64,000 bases of DNA, taken from contig JACKKF010000002.1 in NCBI GenBank assembly GCA_020637555.1, forward strand, positions 496,001 through 560,000. Direction: 5' to 3'. Within the stretch, counting starts at the first letter, position 1; every line of letters begins with the position of its first letter. The position numbers were made by a program, and so were the translations under genes. The notes beneath the pieces were generated by a model, which was given only the letters and a program-made list of their open reading frames with translations, searched no databases and was not told the origin of the DNA. The DNA comes from Rhodobacter sp. GTDB lineage: Bacteria > Pseudomonadota > Alphaproteobacteria > Rhodobacterales > Rhodobacteraceae. Of this stretch, positions 32,334-40,681 are shown in pieces.

Positions 32334-32876
32334 ATGCGCCCTGTTTTCGTTCTTGCGCTGTGCCTCGTGCTGACCGGGCCGGCGTTCGCGCAATCGAAGC
32401 CCGGCCAACCGACGGCGGGGCAGCCCCTGGTGTGCGCGCGACTGTTCAACTGGGTCGTCCGGTTTGCCCCCGATCTATCCAGCGATCGCCAAGACCTGTT
32501 GCGCCGCCATCTCGAGGCGATCATGGCGGACCCGCGTCATTACGCCCCGCCGTCCGAAACCGATTGCGCCAGCGTGCTGCAGATCATGGCGCAGGAAGGG
32601 TTCGACCTGGCCGACCTGGGCCTGCGCAGCTTTGGCGGGGTTGATCCCGCCTGCGACAGCGTGGTGCCGTTCACCCGGCAGCGGATCGGCGCCCTTACAC
32701 CGGGCCAGGCGGCCGAGATCCGCCGCAGCATGCGGGACGTGAACCTGCCGATGGCGGGGCCGTGGCCGCAGGACCCGCTGGCCTGCGCGATCCTGCACGG
32801 CGAACTCGAACGTCTGGATGCCTTCGCCACCATGCAGGAGGCATTCGACAGTCCGCCCCCCGGCCCCGACAAGTAG
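32334..32876 (+). CDS. Exported protein of unknown function
   Basis: A 180-residue protein with a signal peptide (residues 1-20, RPVFVLALCLVLTGPAFA-Q). The mature part is mostly helical with four cysteines (CARLF, DCAS, ACDS, ACAI), which may form two disulfides in the periplasm. The C-terminus is Pro-rich. A CTATG element lies 45 bases upstream. It sits between rplY and pth and may be co-transcribed with pth, 41 bases downstream. I do not recognise the family. Confidence 0.65.
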   Translation: MRPVFVLALCLVLTGPAFAQSKPGQPTAGQPLVCARLFNWVVRFAPDLSSDRQDLLRRHLEAIMADPRHYAPPSETDCASVLQIMAQEGFDLADLGLRSFGGVDPACDSVVPFTRQRIGALTPGQAAEIRRSMRDVNLPMAGPWPQDPLACAILHGELERLDAFATMQEAFDSPPPGPDK

Positions 32877-32917
32877 CCCCGTGGACAGAACCGGGCCCCC
32901 GCGCTAGAACGCGCGCC

Positions 32918-33640
32918 ATGAAACTCATCGTCGGCCTTGGCAACCCGGGCGCGCAATACGCGCGCAACCGTCACAACATCGGCTTCATGGCGCTGGACCG
33001 GATCGCGCAGGATCACGGTTTTTCCGGCTGGAAAAGCCGTTTTCAGGGACAGACCGCCGAGGGGCGGCTGGGGGGGGACAAGGCCGTGCTGCTGAAGCCG
33101 CAGACCTTCATGAACCTGTCGGGGCAATCGGTGGGCGACGCGATGCGCTACCTCAAGCTGTCACCCGCCGATGTCATCGTGCTGCATGACGAACTGGACC
33201 TTGCGCCCGGAAAGCTGAGGCTGAAGCAGGGCGGCGGGCATGCGGGGCACAATGGCCTCAGGTCCATCATCCAGCATATCGGCGACGGATTCGCGCGTGT
33301 GCGCCTGGGCATCGGGCATCCCGGGCACAAGGATGCGGTCGCGGGCTATGTCCTGCATGATTTCGCCAAGGCAGACGAGGACTGGCTGGACGATCTGCTG
33401 CGCGGTGTCGCCGATGGCGCGGACGCCTTGGCGGCCGGCGACGGCGCCCGGTTTCAGAACGCGGTCGCGCAGCGCGTGGCGCCGGCGCGCAACGCTGGCC
33501 GGCCACAGGCCGCAGTCGCAAAGCCGCATCACCGGGCCGCGCCGCAGCCCGCCGCAGACCCGGCCGCAGACCCCGTGGCAGACCCCGCAACCGGGGACAC
33601 GCGCAGCCCCCTGCAACGACTGGCAGACAGGTTTCGATGA
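32918..33640 (+). CDS. pth: Peptidyl-tRNA hydrolase
   Basis: A 240-residue Pth, which frees tRNA from peptidyl-tRNA dropped by ribosomes. The start KLIVGLGNPGAQYARNRHN holds Asn9 and catalytic His19; also seen are PQTFMNLSG, HDELDL and GGGHAGHNGLRSI. The core ends near residue 190; an Ala/Pro/Asp-rich extension with PAADPAADPVADP follows, longer than in most bacteria. The stop overlaps the DUF2332 start as ATGA. Confidence 0.97.
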   Translation: MKLIVGLGNPGAQYARNRHNIGFMALDRIAQDHGFSGWKSRFQGQTAEGRLGGDKAVLLKPQTFMNLSGQSVGDAMRYLKLSPADVIVLHDELDLAPGKLRLKQGGGHAGHNGLRSIIQHIGDGFARVRLGIGHPGHKDAVAGYVLHDFAKADEDWLDDLLRGVADGADALAAGDGARFQNAVAQRVAPARNAGRPQAAVAKPHHRAAPQPAADPAADPVADPATGDTRSPLQRLADRFR

Positions 33641-34653
33641 GCGACGCCCCCTTGCGCGCTGCCCTGCACCAGCAGGCCGACTCGTGCAGCGCGCTGGGAA
33701 GCCCCTTCATGGCCACGCTCTGCACGCTGCTGGCCGAGCGCCTTGTCCCCGACAGTGCCCTGACGCGGCGACTGCTTGACTGGCCGGGCGATCCCGGCCC
33801 CTCGGGCGCGTCGGTGCCGCTCAGGCTGGCGGGGGCGCTGCACGCGCTGGTGCTGCAGGGCCATGCGGGTCTGCGCGCGGTCTACCCGCCCCATCGCACG
33901 GACCCCGAGGCCCTCTGGCAGGCCGTGGCGGGGGCGCTGCACGCGCAGGCGGCGTTCATCGACCGGTTCCTGGACAGCGCACCACAGACAAACGAGGTGC
34001 GCCGCGCCGCGGTGCTGATCGCCGCCGGGCACTGGCTGGCGGCCCGCCATCCTCTGCCCCTGGTGTTCAGCGAACTGGGGGCCAGCGCCGGGTTGAATCT
34101 GATGTGGGACCGTTTCGCGCTGGGGCCGCTGGGTCCTGCCCAGGCCAGGGTGCGGCTGACTCCGGACTGGACGGGCACCCTGCCCGCGCCCGCGCCCATC
34201 ACGGTGTGCGACCGCGCCGGGGTCGATCTGAATCCGATCGACCTGACCGATCGGACCCAGCGCCTGCGCCTGCTGGCGTATCTGTGGCCGGATCAGCCGT
34301 ATCGCCGCACCCTGACCGAGGCCGCGATCGCAGACGCGCCCCCTGTGCCCGTCCGGGCGGATGCCGTGGACTGGCTTGCCGATCGGTTGCACCCGCGTCC
34401 CGGTGCCCTGCACCTGGTCTGGAGCACCGTCGCCTGGCAATACCTGCCCCGCGACCGCCAGCGCCTGGGTGCCGCCAGGATCGCGGCGGCGGGATCGCAA
34501 GCGACCGTCGACAGTCCGCTGGCCTGGTTGCGCTACGAGGCCGACGGCGACGGCCCCGGCGCCGGCATCGTGCTGCGGCTCTGGCCCGGTGACAGGACCG
34601 TGGCGATGGGTCGCGCCGATTTTCATGGGCGCTGGGTCCGCTGGACGGTCTGA
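33637..34653 (+). CDS. DUF2332 family protein
   Basis: A 338-residue cytoplasmic protein matching DUF2332: the segment VFSELGASAGLNLMWDRF, the NPIDLTDRTQRLRLLAYLWPDQ block and the HLVWSTVAWQYLP strand. The fold suggests a methyltransferase-like Rossmann domain (ELGASAGLN at motif I), but no enzyme activity is established that I know of. Translation is coupled to pth by the 4-base overlap. hemF follows 65 bases on. Confidence 0.85.
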   Translation: MSDAPLRAALHQQADSCSALGSPFMATLCTLLAERLVPDSALTRRLLDWPGDPGPSGASVPLRLAGALHALVLQGHAGLRAVYPPHRTDPEALWQAVAGALHAQAAFIDRFLDSAPQTNEVRRAAVLIAAGHWLAARHPLPLVFSELGASAGLNLMWDRFALGPLGPAQARVRLTPDWTGTLPAPAPITVCDRAGVDLNPIDLTDRTQRLRLLAYLWPDQPYRRTLTEAAIADAPPVPVRADAVDWLADRLHPRPGALHLVWSTVAWQYLPRDRQRLGAARIAAAGSQATVDSPLAWLRYEADGDGPGAGIVLRLWPGDRTVAMGRADFHGRWVRWTV

Positions 34654-34718
34654 CCCACCGCGCGGGCTGGTGTTTTCCCGCGTCCGCTGGCAGAACACCC
34701 GCAAAGAGGGAGACGCGC

Positions 34719-35588
34719 ATGACCGACGCTTTCGATGCCCGAAAAACCCAGGCCGCGACCTGGTTTCGCAGCCTGCGCGACACCATCACCGCCGCGTTCG
34801 AGGCGTTGGAGGACACCACCGACAGCGACCTGCCCCCCGGCCGGTTCGAGGTCACCCCGACCGAGCGCGACGGCGGCGCGGGTGGCGGCGGCATCATGAG
34901 CGTGATGCGTGGCGGTCGCCTGTTCGAGAAAGTCGGCGTGAACTGGTCCGCCGTCCACGGCACGCTGGGCGAGCGCGCGCAAAAGGCGATGGCCGCGCGG
35001 GGCGTGCCGGGCATGGCCGAGGACCCGCGTTTCTGGGCCTCGGGGATCAGCCTGGTGGCGCATATGCGCAACCCGCATTGCCCGGCGGTGCACATGAACA
35101 CGCGGATGTTCTGGACACCCGGCGCCTGGTGGTTCGGCGGTGGTGCCGATCTGAACCCCTGTCTTGAGTATGCCGAGGACACCGCGCATTTCCATGCCGA
35201 GATGCAACGCGCCTGCGATGCCCATGACGCCAGCTATTACCCGCGCTTCAAGGCCTGGGCGGACGAGTATTTCTTTGTGCCGCACCGGGGCCGCGCGCGC
35301 GGGGTTGGCGGGATCTTCTATGACGATCTGAACACCGGCGACTGGGAGGCCGATCTGGCCTTTACCCGCGCCGTGGGCGAGGCGTTCCTGCCCGCCTTTG
35401 CGCCGCTGTGCGAAAAGCGCAGGGTTCAGGCCTGGACCGAGGCCGACCGCGAGGCGCAGCTTGTCCACCGGGGCCTCTATGCCGAATACAACCTGGTCTA
35501 TGACCGGGGCACGAAATTCGGGCTCGAGACAGGGCACAACGCGGATGCCGTCCTGATGAGCCTGCCGCCCTTGGCGAAATGGATCTGA
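34719..35588 (+). CDS. hemF: Oxygen-dependent coproporphyrinogen III oxidase
   Basis: A 289-residue HemF, which oxidatively decarboxylates coproporphyrinogen III to protoporphyrinogen IX with oxygen. Signature blocks: NPHCPAVHMNTRMFW, WWFGGGADLNPCL, FVPHRGRARGVGGIFYDD and the C-terminal RGTKFGLETG. AAAGAGGGAGA precedes the ATG. With hemE (8.5 kb) and ctaA (45 kb) it makes three heme-pathway genes in the window, not linked in an operon. Confidence 0.98.
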   Translation: MTDAFDARKTQAATWFRSLRDTITAAFEALEDTTDSDLPPGRFEVTPTERDGGAGGGGIMSVMRGGRLFEKVGVNWSAVHGTLGERAQKAMAARGVPGMAEDPRFWASGISLVAHMRNPHCPAVHMNTRMFWTPGAWWFGGGADLNPCLEYAEDTAHFHAEMQRACDAHDASYYPRFKAWADEYFFVPHRGRARGVGGIFYDDLNTGDWEADLAFTRAVGEAFLPAFAPLCEKRRVQAWTEADREAQLVHRGLYAEYNLVYDRGTKFGLETGHNADAVLMSLPPLAKWI

Positions 35589-36104
35589 TCAGCGTTCCAG
35601 CGCGCGCCCCAGTCGCGGCAGACCGGCCTTTTTCAACGCCTTGCGGAGCGCGGCACCCTTGAGCCCCGGCCAGACACGGGCGACCTCGGCCTCGACCGGC
35701 GCGTTGCCGGCGAGCCACAGGTCCATGGTGAAATCGTCGGGCGAGAGCGCGCGCATCGCGTGATGCGCCAGGGCGCGGCGGGGGAAATCCCGCAGGTTCT
35801 GCGTCAGCAGGATGTCCGCGCCCGCCGCGATCGCCGCTGCCAGCACATGGCGGTCGGCCGCATCGGGCAGATCCAGCAGCGCGGGATCGCCGGGGGGACC
35901 CTCGGCCCCGGGCCAGCGCGCCTGCATCCGGGCCAGCGCCTGCGCCGCGCCGGTCTCGCCCTTGCGTGCGGTGACATGCAGCCATTCCGCCGCCACGCCC
36001 GCCGACCAGAGCGGCGTATAGAGCCCCCGGTCCGCCAACCCCAGCACAAGGTCCCGCAGGATCGGCGGGAACAGCACGCAGGTATCCAGAAAGACCCTAG
36101 TCAA
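35589..36104 (-). CDS. PIN-domain protein, possible toxin-type RNase
   Basis: A 171-residue protein with an N-terminal PIN nuclease domain: Asp7 in VFLDTCVLFPP, Glu in GVAAEWLHV, Asp in DAADRHVLAAAI and the ILLTQNLRDFP strand. PIN toxins cleave RNA with two magnesium ions. No ATG fits; a TTG at 36104 overlaps the stop of rlmI by 8 bases and places the PIN motif at the very N-terminus. No antitoxin gene is adjacent, so it may be a solitary PIN protein coupled to rlmI rather than half of a VapBC module. Its stop abuts the stop of convergent hemF. Confidence 0.75.
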   Translation of the reverse strand: MTRVFLDTCVLFPPILRDLVLGLADRGLYTPLWSAGVAAEWLHVTARKGETGAAQALARMQARWPGAEGPPGDPALLDLPDAADRHVLAAAIAAGADILLTQNLRDFPRRALAHHAMRALSPDDFTMDLWLAGNAPVEAEVARVWPGLKGAALRKALKKAGLPRLGRALER

Positions 36105-37299
36105 GCCGATACGCCAGCGCCTTGAGATAGCCGCTTTCGGCCAGTTGCGGCAGCATCGGGTGATCCGGCCCGGCAAAACCCGTGTGCAAAAGCTGCCCCT
36201 GCCGCCGGCCCTTGCCGATCCCGCGCGTGCAGGCGGCGCGAAACTGGGCCAGGTCGGCCGCGTGCGAGCACGAGCAGAGCACCAGATACCCCCCCGGCGC
36301 GACCAGTGGCGCGGCCATGCGGGCGATGCGCTCATACGCCCTGAGGCCCGCGTCCAGCGCCTGGCGGTGCGGGGCAAAGGCGGGCGGATCGCAGATCACC
36401 AGCTCGAACTGCGCCTGTTCGGCAGCAAGGGCTTCGAGGGCTTCGAACGCATCCGACTGCCGGGTGGTGAACCGCGCACCCGCCCCCATCGCGGCCGCCC
36501 CCCGTTCCGCCAGCGCCAGCGCCGGTTCGGAACCGTCGATCGCCAGCGCGCTGTCCGCCCCCGCGGCCAGGGCCGCCAGCCCGAAACCGCCGACATGGCT
36601 GAAGACATCCAGAACACGCCCCCCCCTGGCGAGACGCGCGGCAAAGGCGTGGTTGTCACGCTGGTCATAGAACAGGCCGGTCTTCTGCCCGCCGGTCAGG
36701 TCGGCCATATAGACCGCGCCGTTCATCGGCACCGGCACGGGGCCGTCGATGGCACCGGTCAACACCACGGTTTCCTCGGTCAAACCCTCGAGCGACCGCG
36801 CGCGGCCCGCGCCGTTCTTGATGACGGTCGTGACCCCGGTCACGCGCCGCAGGGCGGCAACCAGCGTGTCCAGATTGCTTTCGGCCCAGGCGGCGTTGGG
36901 CTGGATCACCGCCGCATCCCCAAAGCGATCAATGACGACGCCGGGAAAGCCGTCGGCCTCGGCATGGACCAGCCGGTAGAATGGCGCGTCATAGAGCGCC
37001 TCACGCAGCGCCAGTGCGCGGGTCAGGCGGGCCTCGAACCAGGCCGCATCCAGCGTGGCCTGCGAATCGCGGTCCAGCATCCGGGCGACGATCCTTGACT
37101 TGGGGTTGACCGTGACCAACCCCATCGCCCGACGCTCGGCATCCTCCAGCACAGCCAGCGCCCCGGGGTCCAGCGCGTTGGTGCGCCGGTCCAGCACCAG
37201 TTCATCGGCGTAGACCCAGGGAAATCCGTGGCGAATGGCGCGGGCCTCGGCCTTGGGGCGCAGGCGGACCACGGGGCGGCTATACGGGGTCGAGGTCAT
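36097..37299 (-). CDS. rlmI: 23S rRNA m5C methyltransferase, RlmI family
   Basis: A 400-residue SAM-dependent methyltransferase of the RlmI/PUA group that modifies C1962 of 23S rRNA in E. coli. The N-terminal PUA domain has HGFPWVYADEL. The Rossmann domain has GLFYDQRDN, VLDVFSHVGGFG (motif I), and DPPAFAPHR (motif IV), with CSCSH near the end. The ATG at 37299 follows CAGGAG and is preferred over a longer frame. It overlaps the downstream PIN gene. Some members act on other cytosines, so the exact site is inferred. Confidence 0.93.
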   Translation of the reverse strand: MTSTPYSRPVVRLRPKAEARAIRHGFPWVYADELVLDRRTNALDPGALAVLEDAERRAMGLVTVNPKSRIVARMLDRDSQATLDAAWFEARLTRALALREALYDAPFYRLVHAEADGFPGVVIDRFGDAAVIQPNAAWAESNLDTLVAALRRVTGVTTVIKNGAGRARSLEGLTEETVVLTGAIDGPVPVPMNGAVYMADLTGGQKTGLFYDQRDNHAFAARLARGGRVLDVFSHVGGFGLAALAAGADSALAIDGSEPALALAERGAAAMGAGARFTTRQSDAFEALEALAAEQAQFELVICDPPAFAPHRQALDAGLRAYERIARMAAPLVAPGGYLVLCSCSHAADLAQFRAACTRGIGKGRRQGQLLHTGFAGPDHPMLPQLAESGYLKALAYRLD

Positions 37300-37369
37300 C
37301 GCGAGGGCTCCTGTCGGCGGTTGCCATTCCATACCCAACCCGCCCGCGTGGCGGAAGGCCAAAGCGACA

Positions 37370-37401
37370 CCGCCCCGCGCCGGAGCATCCGGGCGGGGCG
37401 G
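37370..37401 (-). terminator. Long GC hairpin after the 52-aa gene
   Basis: CCGCCCCGC-GCCGG (37370-37383) pairs with CCGG-GCGGGGCGG (37389-37401) around a short loop. No T-run follows on the minus strand, so it may be a stabiliser rather than a terminator. Confidence 0.35.
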
Positions 37402-37426
37402 CGGTCATGCCGGGAAGGCGGGCCGA

Positions 37427-37585
37427 TCAGGCGTGCTGGGCCACGCCCGCGCGGCTGAAGCGGGCAACGACGAAGCGCCAGGCGGCGCGCACGCCATCGG
37501 CGACCATGCGGGCCTGCATCGCGCGAGCGTTGCGTTCGATTTCAAAGACGTCCATGCTGGACGGAATGTGCAGTTGGGTGGTCAT
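37427..37585 (-). CDS. Small Rhodobacterales-type protein, 52 aa
   Basis: A 52-residue amphipathic helical protein: MTTQLHIPSSMDVFEIERN at the start and an Arg/aromatic C-terminal helix with RAAWRFVVARFSRAG. The start at 37585 is preferred because AAGGA lies 8 bases upstream; ATG at 37594 is the alternative. The pattern (short, basic C-terminal helix) resembles small proteins of the DUF1127/RSP_7527 kind that are common and often stress-induced in Rhodobacterales, but identity is tentative. It stands alone upstream of rlmI, with a strong hairpin after it. Confidence 0.6.
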   Translation of the reverse strand: MTTQLHIPSSMDVFEIERNARAMQARMVADGVRAAWRFVVARFSRAGVAQHA

Positions 37586-37827
37586 GTCGGTCATCCTTGT
37601 CACTCGGGCTCGTTTCGGCCTGAACCGGCCGATCCTCATGAGGCGAAGTTATGCCGCAACGCAGAAAACAACCAGTGCTACCGCAGCATTCCCGCCCTGC
37701 GCTGATTGCAAGGCTTGCGCGGCGCACCCGCGCGAACATCCGGAACGGCGCGGTCGCCGGCTTGCGCCGTTAGCGATCACGCCCTATAGCGCCCCCAGTT
37801 TCCGCCGCATTCCGCCCCAGGCCCGCC

Positions 37828-39633
37828 ATGTCCCTCGACCCCCGCATTCGCGCCGTCACCGACCGCATCGCCGCGCGGTCGCGCCAGAGCCGTGCCGCCT
37901 ATCTGGAGCGGCTGCAGCGTGCGGCCGACACGGGCCCCGCGCGTGCGCATCTGTCGTGTTCCAACGCGGCCCATGCCTATGCCGCGACGGGGGTCGACAA
38001 GGCCGCGCTTGCCGGGGGGCGCCAACCGAACATCGGCATTGTCACCGCCTACAACGACATGCTCAGCGCCCATCAGCCGTTCGAGGACTACCCCGCCCTG
38101 ATCCGCGAAGCCGCGCGCGCCGCCGGGGCCACGGCCCAGGTCGCCGGCGGCGTTCCGGCGATGTGCGACGGCGTGACCCAGGGGCGTGCAGGGATGGAAT
38201 TGTCCCTCATGTCACGCGACACCATCGCGCTGGCCGCCGGGGTCGCGTTGAGCCACGACTGTTTCGATGCCGCGCTATGGCTGGGTGTGTGCGACAAGAT
38301 CGTGCCGGGGCTGGTCATGGCCGCGGCCAGTTTCGGCCATGTGCCGGCCCTCTTCGTGCCGGCCGGACCGATGCCCTCGGGGCTGCCGAATGACGAGAAG
38401 GCGCGCGTGCGCCAGGCCCACGCCACCGGCAAAGCCACCCGCGCGGATCTGATGGCCGCCGAAATGGCCAGCTATCATGGCCCCGGAACCTGCACCTTCT
38501 ACGGCACCGCCAACACAAACCAGATGCTGATGGAGATCATGGGCCTGATGCTGCCCGGCGCGGCCTTTGTGAACCCCGGCACCGACCTGCGCGCGGCATT
38601 GACCCGCGCGGCGACGGAGCGGGCTGCCGCGATCACGCATCTGGGCGACGACTGGCGCCCCGCGGGACATATCCTGACTGAAAAGGCCTTTGTGAACGGG
38701 CTGGTGGGGCTGATGGCGACCGGCGGATCGACCAACCTGGTGCTGCATCTTCCCGCCATGGCGCGGATGGCCGGCATTCACCTGGAGCTCGAGGATTTCG
38801 ATGCCGTGGCACGGGCCGTGCCGCTGATTTCCAAGGTCTATCCAAACGGGCTGGCGGATGTGAACCATTTCCACGCGGCCGGGGGCATGGCCTATCTGGT
38901 GGGCGAACTGCTGGCCGAGGGATTGCTGCACGAGGACGTCGAAACCGTGGCCGGCCCCGGGCTGTCGCACTACACCCGCGAGCCCAGACTGATCGACGGC
39001 CAATTGATCTGGGTGGACGGCCCCCGCGCCAGCCTGAACGATCGCATCCTGCGCCCGGTGCGCCAGCCGTTCCAGCCGACCGGCGGCCTGACACAGCTGC
39101 GGGGCAATCTGGGCACCGGCGTGATCAAGACCTCGGCCGTGGCCGAGGACCGCCAAGTGATCGAGGCACCGGCGCGTGTCTTTGCCGATCAGGAGGCGGT
39201 GAAGGCCGCGTTCCATGCCGGGGCGTTCACCCATGACACGGTGGTCGTGGTGCGCTTTCAGGGGCCGCGCGCGAACGGCATGCCCGAGCTGCACTCGCTC
39301 ACGCCCGTGCTGGCGGTCTTGCAGGACCGGGGCCTGAAGGTCGCGCTGGTGACGGATGGGCGGATGTCCGGCGCCTCGGGCAAGGTCCCGGCGGCGATCC
39401 ATGTGGCCCCCGAGGCCGCCGCGGGCGGACCCATCGCGCGCATCCGGGACGGCGACCTGGTGCGGCTGGATGCGGTCTCGGGCCGGCTCGAGGTTCTGGC
39501 CGACGGATTCGAGGACCGCGCACCCGCCGTCGCCGACCTGTCGGCCAACGACTGGGGCACCGGGCGCGACCTGTTCGCGCGCCTGCGCCAGGGCGCAGGC
39601 GACGCGACACACGGGGCCTCGATCCTGTTCTGA
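37828..39633 (+). CDS. edd: Phosphogluconate dehydratase (Entner-Doudoroff)
   Basis: A 601-residue iron-sulfur dehydratase of the IlvD/Edd family that converts 6-phosphogluconate to 2-keto-3-deoxy-6-phosphogluconate. Edd-specific blocks are NIGIVTAYNDMLSAHQP, GGVPAMCDGVTQGR, HDCFDAALWLGVCDKI and TCTFYGTANTNQM; the cluster cysteines lie in the last three. The usual partner aldolase gene eda and zwf are not next to it. A CTATAG element lies 38 bases upstream of the ATG. The stop is 10 bases from the stop of the convergent AhpD-like gene. Confidence 0.96.
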   Translation: MSLDPRIRAVTDRIAARSRQSRAAYLERLQRAADTGPARAHLSCSNAAHAYAATGVDKAALAGGRQPNIGIVTAYNDMLSAHQPFEDYPALIREAARAAGATAQVAGGVPAMCDGVTQGRAGMELSLMSRDTIALAAGVALSHDCFDAALWLGVCDKIVPGLVMAAASFGHVPALFVPAGPMPSGLPNDEKARVRQAHATGKATRADLMAAEMASYHGPGTCTFYGTANTNQMLMEIMGLMLPGAAFVNPGTDLRAALTRAATERAAAITHLGDDWRPAGHILTEKAFVNGLVGLMATGGSTNLVLHLPAMARMAGIHLELEDFDAVARAVPLISKVYPNGLADVNHFHAAGGMAYLVGELLAEGLLHEDVETVAGPGLSHYTREPRLIDGQLIWVDGPRASLNDRILRPVRQPFQPTGGLTQLRGNLGTGVIKTSAVAEDRQVIEAPARVFADQEAVKAAFHAGAFTHDTVVVVRFQGPRANGMPELHSLTPVLAVLQDRGLKVALVTDGRMSGASGKVPAAIHVAPEAAAGGPIARIRDGDLVRLDAVSGRLEVLADGFEDRAPAVADLSANDWGTGRDLFARLRQGAGDATHGASILF

Positions 39634-39643
39634 GGCGCCGGGG

Positions 39644-39979
39644 TCAGGCGGCCAGTTGATCCCAGACTTCCAGCGCGCGGCCCGCGTTCATCACCACCGG
39701 CCCCCCGCCCATCTGCAGGCACATCGCCAGCACTTCGGAAAATTCCTCGCGCGTGGCGCCCAGCTTCATCAGCACGTCGATGTGGAAGGCCACGCAATCG
39801 TCGCAGCCCTGCACCACGGCGATGCCGACGGCGATGTATTCCTTTTCCTTGGTGCTGAGCGCGCCGGGTTCCTTGACCGCGGCGCTGAGCTGGCCAAACC
39901 CTTTCATCGGCGCATTCACCGCCTTGATGAGGGCGCGCGAACGATCCTTGATCGCGGCGAGATCGGCCTTGGCGTCCAT
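39644..39979 (-). CDS. Carboxymuconolactone decarboxylase / AhpD-like protein
   Basis: A 111-residue AhpD-fold protein. The redox motif is C59-DD-C62 with His66 (CDDCVAFH), as in AhpD-type disulfide reductases, which argues for an antioxidant thiol role rather than lactone decarboxylation. The ATG at 39979 follows AAAGGGA; the upstream in-frame ATG at 40015 lacks a site. It is a single gene convergent with edd. Confidence 0.9.
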   Translation of the reverse strand: MDAKADLAAIKDRSRALIKAVNAPMKGFGQLSAAVKEPGALSTKEKEYIAVGIAVVQGCDDCVAFHIDVLMKLGATREEFSEVLAMCLQMGGGPVVMNAGRALEVWDQLAA

Positions 39980-40048
39980 GATATTCCCTTTCGTGAATGT
40001 GGCTGTCCCGGACATGCCACGAGGAAAAATCCGAATCCTTGATTCAGG

Positions 40049-40681
40049 TCAATCGCGCCGGGTCACCAGCATCAGGTTCCCTGCCGGCATCTCGGTCAGC
40101 GACACGGGCCTGAGCCCCGCACCGGCCAGCCGGTCCCGCACCCAGGCAATGTCCTTGTAGCCGATGGCGGGGTCCGCGTGCTTGAGGCGCGCATCAAAGG
40201 CCACGTCGCCCTCGGTCACCAGGCGTCCATCGCGCCGGAACGGTCCGTAAAGGGCAAAGACGCCCCCCGGGGCCAGCGCCTGCGCGGCTTCGTGCAACAG
40301 CGTCTCGGCCTCTGGGGTCGAAATCAGGTGCAAGAGGTTCGCCAGCAGCACGGCATCGGCATCGCCCCGCCCCCACCCCGGCGCGCAGGCATTCAGCAGC
40401 AGCGGGTCGCACAGATTGGGCAGGCCCGCCCCCCAGGACCGGATCGAGGCGAAATTGTCGGGGTTCGCATCGCTGGGTTGCCAGACCAGCCCCGGCCAGC
40501 GGCTGGCGAACGCGGCGACATGCTGGCCCGACCCGCTGGCCAGTTCCAGCACGCGGCCGGTCGCGGGAAGGACACCGGCCAGCACCCCGGCGATGGGTTC
40601 CAGATTCCGTTCGGCCGAGGGGGCGACCCGGCGGTCGCCTTCGGCGCGGCTCCAGCTATCGGGTTGGGCGGGGCCGCGCAT
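40049..40681 (-). CDS. DUF938 family SAM-dependent methyltransferase
   Basis: A 210-residue protein of the DUF938 methyltransferase-like family: PSAERNLEPI, VLELASGSGQHVA (SAM motif I), PSDANPDNFASI and LYGPFRRDGR. Its substrate is unknown. The ATG at 40681 overlaps the stop of the FAD oxidase gene as TGATG, so it is translated after that gene. A longer frame upstream in this phase has no homology. Confidence 0.88.
   Translation of the reverse strand: MRGPAQPDSWSRAEGDRRVAPSAERNLEPIAGVLAGVLPATGRVLELASGSGQHVAAFASRWPGLVWQPSDANPDNFASIRSWGAGLPNLCDPLLLNACAPGWGRGDADAVLLANLLHLISTPEAETLLHEAAQALAPGGVFALYGPFRRDGRLVTEGDVAFDARLKHADPAIGYKDIAWVRDRLAGAGLRPVSLTEMPAGNLMLVTRRD

Noticed and set aside
35589..36104. 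VapBC toxin-antitoxin module
   Set aside because: Only the PIN half exists; upstream is rlmI, not an antitoxin, so a toxin-antitoxin call is not supported.
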